DNA from: JAFDCJ01 sp964527835
GTDB taxonomy: Bacteria > Desulfobacterota > Desulfobacteria > Desulfobacterales > JAFDCJ01
Direction of reading: 5' to 3'
Assembly (NCBI GenBank): GCA_964527835.1
Contig: CAZGNV010000024.1
Location: 1-64,000, forward strand
DNA: 64,000 nucleotides
The notes beneath the pieces are model-generated. The model ran no database searches, was not told the DNA's origin, and worked only from the letters and a program-made list of their open reading frames with translations. The position numbers and the translations under genes were made by a program. Shown here piece by piece: positions 9,427 to 17,590 of the stretch; positions within the stretch are counted from its first letter, which is position 1, and each line of letters starts with the position of its first letter.

Positions 9427-9879
9427 ATGGCTAAATACAAAGAGTTCATAAATGATGACCAATGGAAACTGTTAAAACCACTGCTTCCAGAGCCGAAACA
9501 CAGTCGAAAAGGTGGTCGGCCGCCGATCGATAACCGGCGCGTGCTGGAAGGTATTCTGTGGATCTTACGTACAGGTGCACGCTGGCAAGACCTGCCTGAA
9601 CGATATCCCAGCGCATCGACGTGCTGGCGGCGATTGCGGCTTTGGGAAGACCGGGGGGTCTGGCTGGATGTATGGCGTAAATTTTTGTCAATGCTCGATG
9701 AGAAAGGCCTGCTGGATTGGGAAGAAGCCTTTATTGACGGCAGCTTCGCTCCGGCAAAAAAAGGGGCGCATGCGTCGGCAAAACCAAAAAAGGCAAAGGA
9801 ACGAAGTGGATGGTGGTGGTCGACGGCCAAGGTATTCCTCTGGGAAGCACCCTTGCCTCGGCATCGCCGGCGGAAGTAA
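9427..9879 (+). CDS. IS5-family transposase, upstream frame (OrfA)
   Basis: A 150-codon frame beginning behind a GGGAGG ribosome site. It encodes the helix-turn-helix/DUF4096-like N-terminal region (DDQWKLLKPLLPEP, RTGARWQDLPERYPSASTCWRRLRLW) and reaches the first catalytic Asp region (FIDGSFAPAKKG). After that point the frame loses similarity to transposases, while the -1 frame carries the continuation. A run of seven A at 9756-9762 (codons GCA AAA AAA) is the expected -1 slippage site, as in IS427-group elements. Slippage joins ...APAKK to RGACVGKTKKGKGTKW... in the next frame. Confidence 0.85.
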   Translation: MAKYKEFINDDQWKLLKPLLPEPKHSRKGGRPPIDNRRVLEGILWILRTGARWQDLPERYPSASTCWRRLRLWEDRGVWLDVWRKFLSMLDEKGLLDWEEAFIDGSFAPAKKGAHASAKPKKAKERSGWWWSTAKVFLWEAPLPRHRRRK

Positions 9880-10232
9880 AACTGGCCGAACAAACCCTTG
9901 AGGCAGTCAAGGTTCCGCGCAGGGCAAAAGGTCGTCCTAAAAAACGCCCTGCAAGACTTATTGGCGATAAAGGCTATGACAGCGATCCACTTCGAAAGCG
10001 TCTTCTACATTTGAAAATAGAACTGATTGCTCCTCACAGGAATAATCGCAAAAAGCCCAAAACCCAAGATGGCAGAAAACTTAGACGTTATCGAAAACGT
10101 TGGAAAGTTGAACGAACCTTTGCATGGATCGGTAATTTTAGACGCTTGGTTGTTCGGTACGAACGGGAAATTAAAATGTATCGAGCTTTCTTTCACCTTG
10201 CGTGCCTTATGATTACGTTAAATAGGTTTTGA
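9810..10232 (+). CDS. IS5-family transposase, downstream frame (OrfB)
   Basis: C-terminal part of the DDE transposase, read in the -1 frame relative to OrfA. The frame is open upstream of its first ATG back to the A7 slippery run at 9756-9762, so the real product is probably an OrfA-OrfB fusion rather than a separate protein. It contains WMVVVDGQGIPLG, LIGDKGYDSDPLRK (second catalytic Asp region) and the C-terminal RRYRKRWKVERTFAWIGNFRRL, the Y-(2)-R-(3)-E signature of IS5 transposases with the final Glu. All catalytic segments look intact, so the element may still be mobile. Confidence 0.85.
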   Translation: MVVVDGQGIPLGSTLASASPAEVKLAEQTLEAVKVPRRAKGRPKKRPARLIGDKGYDSDPLRKRLLHLKIELIAPHRNNRKKPKTQDGRKLRRYRKRWKVERTFAWIGNFRRLVVRYEREIKMYRAFFHLACLMITLNRF

Positions 10233-10241
10233 AATGGCTTC
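10225..10241 (-). repeat. Right inverted repeat of IS5-type element
   Basis: Perfect 17-bp inverse copy of 9300-9316, followed by TA. It overlaps the last base of the stop codon of the neighbouring minus-strand beta-helix gene. Confidence 0.88.
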
Positions 10242-11485
10242 TAATTGCGCTGTATGATTTTAATGCCAGTTGGAGGATTAATGGTAGATTCAAATTCAAA
10301 CGCACCTATGTCGGGGCCCTTGCCTGAAAAAGGAATACCAACATCAAACGCGTTATCAATGGCAATGCTTTCCTTGGTTGGATTGTAATCGGTATCCAAC
10401 AGAGGATCTTGATAGTAACTTCTTGTGCCCAATGACGTTGCTTCAGTGTATTTAACAAAACTATCATAAACAATTGAAGCATACCGAAAGATTCCAGTAC
10501 CAAAAAATATATTATAGTTTTCTAAAAAGCCTTCCAATGATTGTTCATCAGTAAATATGAAGGCTTCCATTTCACCTGTAATGATGTTATTTAGAACTTG
10601 TATATTTCTTGGGCCCCCACCAATCTTTATCCCAGCTTCACTGTCGCGATTTTTAATTGTGTTATTAAAAATATAGATATGGTCAGGCTTAGCGCCTTTT
10701 CCGAATCCATAAACCCGTATTCCTCCAAGAACATTATTATGTATTAAATTCTGTTGAATAATTGTATTTTCGCACGTTAAAGCTTCATCTACCCAAATTG
10801 AGATTCCATATTCACCATTATCATATATGGCGTTGCTTTTTATTATATTATGATCACCTTCCATGCGAATTCCCATTCTTGTATTTGAAAATATTTCATT
10901 ACTTTCAACCAAATTATGGTTTCCAAAAACATAAATACCGTGGCCTTTAACTCCACCGCCACTGCCTGAAACATTGTTATTGGAAACAACATTGTTGCTG
11001 CCACCAATATATATTCCGCTAAAATTTTCTGTTCCACAATTATTTACAGTGTTTTCTTGAATAAAATTGTACCCTCCTTCATTGCCAAAACGGTCCTGGA
11101 TATGTATTCCTGAGTGGGTAGAATTTAATACCGTAAAACCCTGAATTCTGATGTAGTATGCTCCTGCCAGCATTATTCCTTGACCCAGCCCCGAAGCATC
11201 TATAATGACCTGTTCATTTTCAAAATTTTTGTAAGTTATCAATTTGCCAGGCTTTCCTGAATTTATTGGTAAAACCCTTTCTTTATATGTTCCCTCTCTG
11301 ACATATACAATATCGCCAGCTACTGCAGATTTGGCCGCTTTATTGATAGTTAAAAATGGCTCAATGAAGGTTCCTGGGTTCGAATCATCGCCATTTTTAG
11401 CGACAAAATAGCTTTCACCGTAAGAGTTCATGAAGCCGATTAGTAGTATCGTGATCGCTGCAATTATAATTCTGACATATTTCAT
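10241..11485 (-). CDS. Secreted right-handed beta-helix protein (NosD/pectate-lyase-like)
   Basis: A 414-residue exported protein. I choose the ATG at 11485 (MKYVRI) over the one 30 bases upstream because an AGGTG site precedes it and a classic signal peptide follows (residues about 1-23, ending near SYGES). After it comes SYFVAKNGDDSNPGTF, the usual entry of DUF1565/beta-helix proteins, then about ten coils rich in NNVVSNNNVSG- and NHNLVESNEI-type repeats. These folds occur in polysaccharide lyases and in alginate and mannuronan epimerases. Being next to the glycan cluster, it may cleave or modify its polymer in the periplasm. The TAG stop touches the IS5 terminal repeat but would be TAG without the insertion too. 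Confidence 0.72.
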   Translation of the reverse strand: MKYVRIIIAAITILLIGFMNSYGESYFVAKNGDDSNPGTFIEPFLTINKAAKSAVAGDIVYVREGTYKERVLPINSGKPGKLITYKNFENEQVIIDASGLGQGIMLAGAYYIRIQGFTVLNSTHSGIHIQDRFGNEGGYNFIQENTVNNCGTENFSGIYIGGSNNVVSNNNVSGSGGGVKGHGIYVFGNHNLVESNEIFSNTRMGIRMEGDHNIIKSNAIYDNGEYGISIWVDEALTCENTIIQQNLIHNNVLGGIRVYGFGKGAKPDHIYIFNNTIKNRDSEAGIKIGGGPRNIQVLNNIITGEMEAFIFTDEQSLEGFLENYNIFFGTGIFRYASIVYDSFVKYTEATSLGTRSYYQDPLLDTDYNPTKESIAIDNAFDVGIPFSGKGPDIGAFEFESTINPPTGIKIIQRN

Positions 11486-11923
11486 TAAAGCACCTATAAA
11501 ATTAAGCGACAGCAATTTCTTCGTTTGTTGAGCGCCTTCCGATAAATTATTTTAGCAAAAAACATACCATAATACGGCAACTTAATTTGCATCAATACCA
11601 AAGGTGTTATTACATATATTAAATTTGTTTCTGTCCTGCCATATTACCATCTACTGAATAAAATACTATAAAAACAGTGGATTAAATGCACAAGTAAAAT
11701 ATTTCGCTAATTTAAGGTATTTAAAAAAAATGGCTACAATTCAGAAAAACTGAGATAGACACACCGGGGCGTATCTTTTAGTGCAATAAAATAGCAATTT
11801 GAGTTACGAATTCGCAATAGATCGGAAATTTTCAACCAAGAGGCTACTGGCTGTTAAAGCTTTTTTTCAATTGCGCTTTAGCCGTGTCAAGCATGACCCT
11901 TCGGGCCTTGGCAAACTATCCTC
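11486..11923. other. Divergent intergenic region
   Basis: About 440 bp between the minus-strand beta-helix gene and the plus-strand acyltransferase gene. It is A+T-rich, has no supportable ORF and must contain the promoters of both divergent genes, but no clear -35/-10 pair is evident. No strong hairpin was seen. Confidence 0.45.
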
Positions 11924-13090
11924 ATGACATTAGCCGGTTACGACAAAAAGAATAACAGAATTCAGGTTAAAGTGCTCTCTACTGAAGAACTGCTAAATAA
12001 CGAAGATGTTTGCCCTGGTGTGGAGCAAGGGTTGGGCAGCGGGCTTTGCGGGAAAAGACAATACCTTCAATATCTAAAAAGTAAAAAAATGCCGCTTCCG
12101 ATATGGTATTTTGTCATTAACAATCAGAAAATGATAGGCCAGGCAGTCTTTAGGGGTTTTAAATTTTTCATGCCTGTTCAAATTGGCAAAAAGAGTCTTT
12201 TCAATATTCGGCTGAAAGGCATTAAGCTCGAGACGCCATTTCTCAAGTTGGATAAACAGGTTTTTGATTGTCTGTCGCCAAAGGAAATTTTAAATCGTCG
12301 TGGAGCCAATATTTTGGTGTTCTACTGCATTCCCACAAAATATTTAGATGATTTTAAAAAGATTAAACTGATGCCCGGCGTTATCCGCTTTCTCGGACGA
12401 CCGCGTTACCAACACTCTTTTATCCGGCTGAATGGAACGTTTGAGCACTACTGTTCAAAATTTAAATCCAAGGGCTATAAATTGAGACGCAAGGAAAAAC
12501 GGTTTGCCAAGAACTGTAAATCACAAATGATCCTAAAAGAATATAACAGCCTGCATGATGTGGATGAATTTTTGGCAGGTGCCAGCCATATTTCCCGAAA
12601 AACCTATCAGCATCGACTGTTAAAAGTCGGGTTTACCTTGTCAGATAATCTGGCGAATTATGTTCGTTTTCTAGCAGAAAACGGTTTTCTGAAATCCTTT
12701 ATTTTGTTTGATGGAACCACTCCTGTCGCCTATCTTTACGGTTCGCTTGTTGACGGAAAATTTACAGCTCACAAAACCGGATACGACCCCCAATATGCCT
12801 GCCTTTCTCCAGGAAACGTCTTATGGTTCAGAGTCATCGAGAATCTTTTCTCTGATCCGAGCTCAGATTTTTTCGATTTATCTGAAGGCGAAAGTCGCTT
12901 TAAAAATTACTTTGGTTCCGAAAGCATAGAATGTACCAATATTTATTATTTGCGAAAAACCTTGATCAATTTTTCATTAATTCTGGCTTATATTACATAT
13001 GATAAAATCCATAAAGCCATCATTAAAATTGTCATAGCGTCAGACTTGAATCAGAAGACTAAAAAGCTTTTTGAAACAACAAATTATTGA
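11924..13090 (+). CDS. FemAB/BioF2-like acyltransferase (GNAT fold)
   Basis: A 388-residue protein of the acetyltransferase_6 (BioF2-like) type. The central motif YCSKFKSKGYKLRRKEKRF (about residues 171-189) is the typical SxKxRxNxRR-like helix. The C-terminal half contains FILFDGTTPVAYLYGSLVDGKF and HKTGYDPQYACLSPGNVLWFRVIE, matching the acyl-donor-binding GNAT strands and the family's GYDxxYxxxSPGxxL signature. Family members transfer acyl or aminoacyl groups, often onto sugars or lipids in exopolysaccharide synthesis. It is probably the last gene of the accessory glycan region. No Shine-Dalgarno motif precedes the ATG, so the start is uncertain. Composition is intermediate between the A+T-rich block and the core. 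Confidence 0.7.
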   Translation: MTLAGYDKKNNRIQVKVLSTEELLNNEDVCPGVEQGLGSGLCGKRQYLQYLKSKKMPLPIWYFVINNQKMIGQAVFRGFKFFMPVQIGKKSLFNIRLKGIKLETPFLKLDKQVFDCLSPKEILNRRGANILVFYCIPTKYLDDFKKIKLMPGVIRFLGRPRYQHSFIRLNGTFEHYCSKFKSKGYKLRRKEKRFAKNCKSQMILKEYNSLHDVDEFLAGASHISRKTYQHRLLKVGFTLSDNLANYVRFLAENGFLKSFILFDGTTPVAYLYGSLVDGKFTAHKTGYDPQYACLSPGNVLWFRVIENLFSDPSSDFFDLSEGESRFKNYFGSESIECTNIYYLRKTLINFSLILAYITYDKIHKAIIKIVIASDLNQKTKKLFETTNY

Positions 13091-13199
13091 CAACAATCCG
13101 AGATGAGATGACTGAAATTTTTGGAATTGTTATCTCCTTTGGAAGCAGGATTAGAAAAAAACCAAAAACAACAATGTTTTTTGTTGGTGAGGGCAAAAA

Positions 13200-13691
13200 A
13201 TGAACAGAAAGTTCTTTTGTTTATTGAGGGTTCATGTTGTACTGGCTGCAGTTATGATCTGCAATTGCAGCGGAACGGAGGCGGATATGGCAAAAAAACA
13301 AAGCGCTTTGAATGATGGGAGTCGCTGTGTTTATTCTTCCTACGAAGGTCGTGCTGAAATTATTCGGATCAAACAAACCAAATCTTCCCGGGCACAGTCA
13401 GAGATCATCGGCGGGGCGGGCTACGAAGGCTATGAAGTCTGGTTTCGCTTTCATCCGGATTCGGATCCTGCTCCGGGCCGGATACAAGCGATAACGACTC
13501 AAGAGCATTTATTAACTCTTGCTACTGGATGGTATCCGGGCCCCAGGTATTTAGAAAAGTACGGCCTAAAAGTCGGCCAAACCTTTGCATGCACATTGAA
13601 GGTTATCGAAAAAGGGGTTTGTACCCCCGTGGTCTTTGAGTTTGAAACCGTCGATTTAAAAGATTACTTTGAAACCCGATCAAACAAATGA
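13200..13691 (+). CDS. Exported protein of unknown function
   Basis: A 163-residue protein with a basic start, a hydrophobic core (about residues 8-22) and Cys residues at the probable cleavage point (MICNCSG), so either a lipoprotein with a poor lipobox or a signal-peptidase-I substrate. The mature part has no family I recognise. It is rich in aromatic and Gly residues (GAGYEGYEVWFRFHP, LATGWYPGPRYLEKYG) and ends charged. It is alone on its strand and is closed by a strong terminator 47 bases downstream, so it is likely a single-gene transcript. Confidence 0.55.
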   Translation: MNRKFFCLLRVHVVLAAVMICNCSGTEADMAKKQSALNDGSRCVYSSYEGRAEIIRIKQTKSSRAQSEIIGGAGYEGYEVWFRFHPDSDPAPGRIQAITTQEHLLTLATGWYPGPRYLEKYGLKVGQTFACTLKVIEKGVCTPVVFEFETVDLKDYFETRSNK

Positions 13692-13737
13692 GGGGACTCT
13701 TCGGGAAAAATTGACCTGATAGAGGATAGCGGATTAA

Positions 13738-13770
13738 ATGGGCCTTCAAGATAGAGGCCCATTTTTTTTT
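13738..13770 (+). terminator. Rho-independent terminator
   Basis: Perfect 8-bp stem ATGGGCCT/AGGCCCAT (13738-13745 with 13755-13762), nine-base loop, followed by a run of T to 13770. It ends the transcript of the 13200-13691 gene before the convergent gene at 13839. Confidence 0.9.
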
Positions 13771-13838
13771 GTGGGGAACTTGATCCTGGATTTTTGCTGA
13801 TAAAAAAACATGTGGGCGGCCAGTGCAAAATTGTTTAT

Positions 13839-14402
13839 CTATTCTGGCTTTGCATTTTGACTCGTCGGATTTTGAATTGATCTGTTAAATAACTTGCGGG
13901 TTTTTTCCAGGTATTTAGCATTAAAATCTACTGCAATCTCTTTACAGGCACTTGCCAGTTTGGCAGGTTCAACCAATTTTAGCCAGTGATCGAGCAGGAT
14001 TCTTGATTTTGAGAAGAAATTTCGCATATAGGATGCCTGAAAAGGATTCAAATTCGTAAGGAGTTTTTCCCTATTGACGATATCTCTCGGCAACGGGCTC
14101 GCTATAATGACCGACAATACAATATTGGGCCCAACCGAGCCTTTCACACGGGCTTCAATGGCTTTTACTGATATTTCATATCCGGCACCGGCATCAACCA
14201 GGATGACGTCTTTGTAAGCGGTTAGGCCATTTGTCAGGCAATTTTTCAGTTTTGCTCTGATATTTTCAGTTGCTGATATATTTAACTTTATCCTAAAGGG
14301 CGCCACCTTTTTATTTTTTTCTTTCGCGTATGCACCGGATGCAAGCAACAGAATAATGGCCAGTATTATAAGTTTCTTTAAGAGCAAGGTTCGTTTCTGC
14401 AT
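13839..14402 (-). CDS. Exported protein of unknown function
   Basis: A 187-residue protein. I choose the ATG at 14402 because an AAGGAG site lies 10 bases upstream; the TTG nine bases earlier is too close to that site. The signal peptide spans about residues 1-27 (KKLIILAIILLLASGAYA). The mature region has mixed alpha/beta character with ISATENIRAKLKNCL and DVILVDAGAGYEISVKAIE, reminiscent of proteins that sense or assemble in the periplasm, but I do not recognise the family. It lies downstream of the three-gene secreted tandem on the same strand, beyond that tandem's terminator, so it is probably transcribed separately. Confidence 0.55.
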   Translation of the reverse strand: MQKRTLLLKKLIILAIILLLASGAYAKEKNKKVAPFRIKLNISATENIRAKLKNCLTNGLTAYKDVILVDAGAGYEISVKAIEARVKGSVGPNIVLSVIIASPLPRDIVNREKLLTNLNPFQASYMRNFFSKSRILLDHWLKLVEPAKLASACKEIAVDFNAKYLEKTRKLFNRSIQNPTSQNAKPE

Positions 14403-14577
14403 GTCTTTCAATCTCCTTTGGGTGGTCTTTTACCGATCAGAAGCCAGTTGAATATGACCATCCCGTTCATGGTCAGATGCGCATCACGGCTGTATCAGCA
14501 GCGTTTGGACGGCTGTAGCTCAGCCAGCCAAACTTTGATGCTTCGATCAATCTTAAGATTTTCAATTGCTTGACAGC

Positions 14578-14617
14578 AAAAGACAGGCGGAGCGTTGATC
14601 CCGCCCCCCTGTCTTTT
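14578..14617 (-). terminator. Hairpin terminator downstream of the caspase-like gene
   Basis: 10-bp stem AAAAGACAGG/CCTGTCTTTT (14578-14587 with 14608-14617), giving a U-rich end on the minus strand and usable in both directions. A near-copy lies at 16221-16262 behind the neighbouring gene, showing that the tandem duplication included the terminator. Confidence 0.8.
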
Positions 14618-14981
14618 GTTTGGATGTCAATTATTTGCGATCCGGTGCCGGCCCCTCGGCTGGCGCTGCAGCCTCGGCTGGCGCTGCGCACTCAATCAGC
14701 CAGGTGTCTATCTGTCCGGTAGCGCTGCCGGAATTTACCCAGACGCCCCTGGCTAGCGTATCGCTGATAAAGGTGGTGTTGTAGGTAAAGACAGTGCCAT
14801 AAGCGCCCCCATAAGCCGTCATGGTCAGACCATAAGTGCTGTAAAGGTAGGTTGCGATCGCATCTTTCAGTGGGGTGGTGCCGGTATCACAGGTTCCATC
14901 CAGGTAATAGGCCCGGTCGTCGGTGGTGATCACGTTCAGACACCAGTCATAGCCATAATCGTCTGTCAGGCAATAGTCGCA
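14578..14981 (-). repeat. Duplicated block, copy A (C-terminal module plus terminator)
   Basis: Encodes the shared C-terminal module of the caspase-like protein and its downstream hairpin. Long stretches are identical to copy B at 16221-16626, for example around 14850-14920. Copy C at 17591-17941 is more diverged and lacks the hairpin. This indicates tandem duplication or gene conversion. Confidence 0.85.
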
Positions 14982-16094
14982 CTGTCCGCCAACGACTTTG
15001 AAATTAACATCACCGGCAAACCGCAAACAGCTCGGATCGCTGGCACACATGGGATAATCCGCCTGGGCCTTGTCAAATGCCTGTTTTACCGTATCACCAT
15101 CATTCATGTAGCTGAACAAAGCATCTTGCCAATCGACTGAATTGGACCAGCAATTGGCGCAATAGGATTCAGACATACCGCAATACCCCACCGTGACCGT
15201 ATCCGTATTCGATCCTTTTCGGAATTCATAGGAAAGACTGTTATCCGAAATGTCACACATCCCCCCGCAGCTGCCGATGAACGTAAAGGGCATCTTGCGA
15301 TAGGTGGCAATCCAGGTTTCGATTTCAGTTGCATACGTTGTCTCAGCAGTGTTGCCTCCAACGCATCCACTGGCAAAGGAATAGGAGCCGCCGTGTGCCA
15401 GCTCATAAAACATGGAAGTGTTAGGGTTTTGAATATGGCTTTGAACCTTGGCCTCCGTTGGCCACTGCACAGCTTCGGTGGGATAGCCCATGGTATTAAA
15501 CCAGTCTTCTGCGTTTTGGTACCAGCTGGTCCATACGCCGCTGCAAGGGTTCCAGTACTGAGGACCTGACAATGAAAACCCACCAGCCGGTGGCGGAACC
15601 CCATCGCCCAGCTTTTCACCCGTTACGGAATCAATGATTGTCACAAGACCCCTGCCGCCGACGATGCTCCTCACCACCCAGCATGGATTTTGAGGCGTCG
15701 GGTCCAGCGGGAAAACATCTGACAACGGCGATATAATGTAAAGATCAGAAAACTGAACCTCTCCTTCGACCATGGACTCTGCCTGCGCCTTTTCCACCTT
15801 GATGGATATGTGTTCCGGCAGGCCATCGCGCCAATGGACTTTTTTGTCGATGAGTGTTTCGGTGTTTTTGTCAAAGTGGTAGACGATGAAATCCTTTTCA
15901 ACGATGGCACCATCTATCATCCGCTGATGATAAAAGACGATTTTATCGCCGATCTGTATTCTTTCGAAATCTCTGTCCCCGGCCTCATAAGGTGCAAGCA
16001 GCGCATCAAGACTTCCAGCGACCGCCATACCGGCAATCAACACGCTGATTACCAGCATTAACGCTATTCGCAATATTTTTGCTTTATTCGTCAT
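14631..16094 (-). CDS. Secreted caspase-like (clan CD) peptidase with shared C-terminal module
   Basis: A 487-residue exported protein with a GGGGAGGG ribosome site before its ATG and a signal peptide at residues 1-27. The central region (about 180-370) has the two hallmarks of clan CD cysteine peptidases: a hydrophobic strand ending in His-Gly (FYELAHGGS, H234) and, 42 residues on, a hydrophobic strand ending in the nucleophile (FTFIGSCGGM, C276). Gingipains, caspases and clostripain share that spacing. Residues 28-175 form a possible prodomain. From C372 to the end it carries the roughly 115-residue module, with CDYC, WCL, TCD and a late single Cys, that is also found in the next two genes. 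Substrate unknown; activity is inferred from motifs only. Confidence 0.65.
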   Translation of the reverse strand: MTNKAKILRIALMLVISVLIAGMAVAGSLDALLAPYEAGDRDFERIQIGDKIVFYHQRMIDGAIVEKDFIVYHFDKNTETLIDKKVHWRDGLPEHISIKVEKAQAESMVEGEVQFSDLYIISPLSDVFPLDPTPQNPCWVVRSIVGGRGLVTIIDSVTGEKLGDGVPPPAGGFSLSGPQYWNPCSGVWTSWYQNAEDWFNTMGYPTEAVQWPTEAKVQSHIQNPNTSMFYELAHGGSYSFASGCVGGNTAETTYATEIETWIATYRKMPFTFIGSCGGMCDISDNSLSYEFRKGSNTDTVTVGYCGMSESYCANCWSNSVDWQDALFSYMNDGDTVKQAFDKAQADYPMCASDPSCLRFAGDVNFKVVGGQCDYCLTDDYGYDWCLNVITTDDRAYYLDGTCDTGTTPLKDAIATYLYSTYGLTMTAYGGAYGTVFTYNTTFISDTLARGVWVNSGSATGQIDTWLIECAAPAEAAAPAEGPAPDRK

Positions 16095-16220
16095 TTCAAG
16101 CCCTCCCCTCAGGGCAATGACAGATTGTCATGCCGGTTTGATGCTGTATTCGATATTTTGCGTCTACCGCGGCCGGTCTGTCAATATCCATGCTGATTTA
16201 AGGCTTGCCTGCTTGACAGG

Positions 16221-16262
16221 AAAAGACAGGTGGGGCGCTGATCCCGGCCCCTCCTGTCTTTT
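16221..16262 (-). terminator. Hairpin terminator downstream of the papain-like gene
   Basis: 10-bp stem AAAAGACAGG/CCTGTCTTTT (16221-16230 with 16253-16262), a near-copy of the hairpin at 14578-14617. It lies between the papain-like and caspase-like genes, so these are probably separate or partly separated transcripts. Confidence 0.78.
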
Positions 16263-16626
16263 GTTTGGCTGTCAACTATTTTCGATCCGGTGCCGGTCCC
16301 GCGGCTGGAACTTCGGCCTCGGCTGCCGCCCCGCACTCGACCAGCCAGGTGTCGACCTGACCGGTGGCGCTGCCGGAATTTACCCAGACGCCTCTGGCCA
16401 GCGTATCGCTGATAAACGTGGTGTTGTAAGTAAAGACCATATCGGTGCTGCCCCCATAAGCCGTCATGGTCAGACCATAGGTGCTGTAAAGGTAGGTTGC
16501 GATCGCATCTTTCAGTGGGGTGGTGCCGGTATCACAGGTTCCATCCAGGTAATAGGCCCGGTCGTCGGTTTTGATAACGTTCAGACACCATTTATAGCCG
16601 TAATCATCCGTCAGGCAATAGTCACA
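16221..16626 (-). repeat. Duplicated block, copy B
   Basis: Module-coding end of the papain-like gene plus its hairpin. It aligns with copy A (14578-14981) with long identical tracts and with copy C (17591-17941) at lower identity. Confidence 0.85.
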
Positions 16627-17493
16627 ATCCTGTTGGGGGTTGTTGACAAGGTCGAAATTGGCCATGCCAAATCCCAGATTATGGGCATGTCCGCTGTAGG
16701 CAATCCAGAACGTGCCGTCACCATTCGGCCCCGCAGTGGCTCCCCAGCTGTTTTTGCATAGATAAGCCCCCTTGGCGTCATCCCAGCCAATAATCAGAAC
16801 GGCATGTCCCCCGCGTCTCGTACTATTTGCCGTGTTGACATATACATCTCCAGGGTTGGCATCATACCAGAAGCCATGGCCAGCACCATCTGAAAAGTCG
16901 GAGTAGACATCATACCGCCAGTAGCTGGGCCCTTCGTTGTAACATGAGGTTTTGAAGTCAGCCGCAGCCACCGTATGCCAGTCGACGACCCGGGTGACCA
17001 TATCACCACAGGAGTAGGAACAGGGGGAGTTTGATGCCGTATAAGGAAAACAGCTTTCATCAATCGGTCCGTTGTCATGGGCCTCATCCCACCATTGAAG
17101 GGCCGTGCTGTTGCCGCCAGCGCAGCCCCACATTTCAGTATTGCATGAAACCTGTTGTTGTTCCGACAGATCAGATGGACCATAGCCCCATTTTTTCAGC
17201 AGGTGGGATTCCATGGCGCCGACACTGGCAAATGCCCAGCATGATCCGCATCCGCCCTGGTTTTTGGCGGGAGTGACAATGCCGTCGTTGCGGGCATCGT
17301 AGCTTGCGGGTAATGCCTCTCGCTGCTGGTCGGTGTATGTTTTCAGGTATTTTTGATAGGTTGCTGGATCCAGGGGAATATCGCCCAGAGAATCTGCCAA
17401 GGCAGCGACCTGGCCCAATCCAAATGCCAGAAAAAAAGCCATCAGGAGTGCAACCATCCATTTTGGCTGAAGCCCTAATTTTCTCTTAATCAT
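16276..17493 (-). CDS. Secreted papain-like (C1A) cysteine peptidase with shared C-terminal module
   Basis: A 405-residue exported protein; the ATG at 17493 has AGGAGG seven bases upstream, better than the TTG six bases earlier. The signal peptide or anchor covers about residues 10-35. The peptidase domain has every papain landmark: oxyanion Gln79 in NQGGCGSCWAFA, nucleophile Cys85, His230 in GGHAVLIIGWD and Asn248 in CKNSWG. The pro-region is very short (about 35 residues), much shorter than in typical C1A zymogens, and the peptidase domain is compact. From about residue 290 the protein carries the same Cys-rich module as its two neighbours. It likely acts outside the cytoplasm; target unknown. 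Confidence 0.85.
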   Translation of the reverse strand: MIKRKLGLQPKWMVALLMAFFLAFGLGQVAALADSLGDIPLDPATYQKYLKTYTDQQREALPASYDARNDGIVTPAKNQGGCGSCWAFASVGAMESHLLKKWGYGPSDLSEQQQVSCNTEMWGCAGGNSTALQWWDEAHDNGPIDESCFPYTASNSPCSYSCGDMVTRVVDWHTVAAADFKTSCYNEGPSYWRYDVYSDFSDGAGHGFWYDANPGDVYVNTANSTRRGGHAVLIIGWDDAKGAYLCKNSWGATAGPNGDGTFWIAYSGHAHNLGFGMANFDLVNNPQQDCDYCLTDDYGYKWCLNVIKTDDRAYYLDGTCDTGTTPLKDAIATYLYSTYGLTMTAYGGSTDMVFTYNTTFISDTLARGVWVNSGSATGQVDTWLVECGAAAEAEVPAAGPAPDRK

Positions 17494-17590
17494 TTTCAAA
17501 CCTCCTTTATCCTGTGTTTAAAGGGGTATATAGCGGTTTGTTGAACAGAATTACAATCGATATGGCACCTAAATTTTAGTTATAGATCAA

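Larger units (their letters stand above)
9300..10241 (+). mobile_element. IS5-family (IS427-like) insertion sequence, intact
   Basis: A 942-bp element bounded by perfect 17-bp inverted repeats (9300-9316 and 10225-10241) and flanked by TA on both sides (9298-9299 and 10242-10243), consistent with a short TA target duplication. It carries one transposase in two overlapping frames. Removing the element and one TA restores a junction in which the flanking minus-strand gene still ends in TAG, so the insertion broke no gene. Its G+C content is visibly higher than the surrounding A+T-rich block, which fits later arrival. Confidence 0.88.

Noticed and set aside
13121..13315. 64-codon ORF overlapping the start of the exported protein gene
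   Set aside because: Different frame from the gene with the signal peptide; no ribosome site or similarity.
16117..16761. Long plus-strand ORF (214 codons) over the secreted tandem; likewise 17627-18532
   Set aside because: Antisense to genes with clear signal peptides, ribosome sites and catalytic motifs; no recognisable domain of its own.
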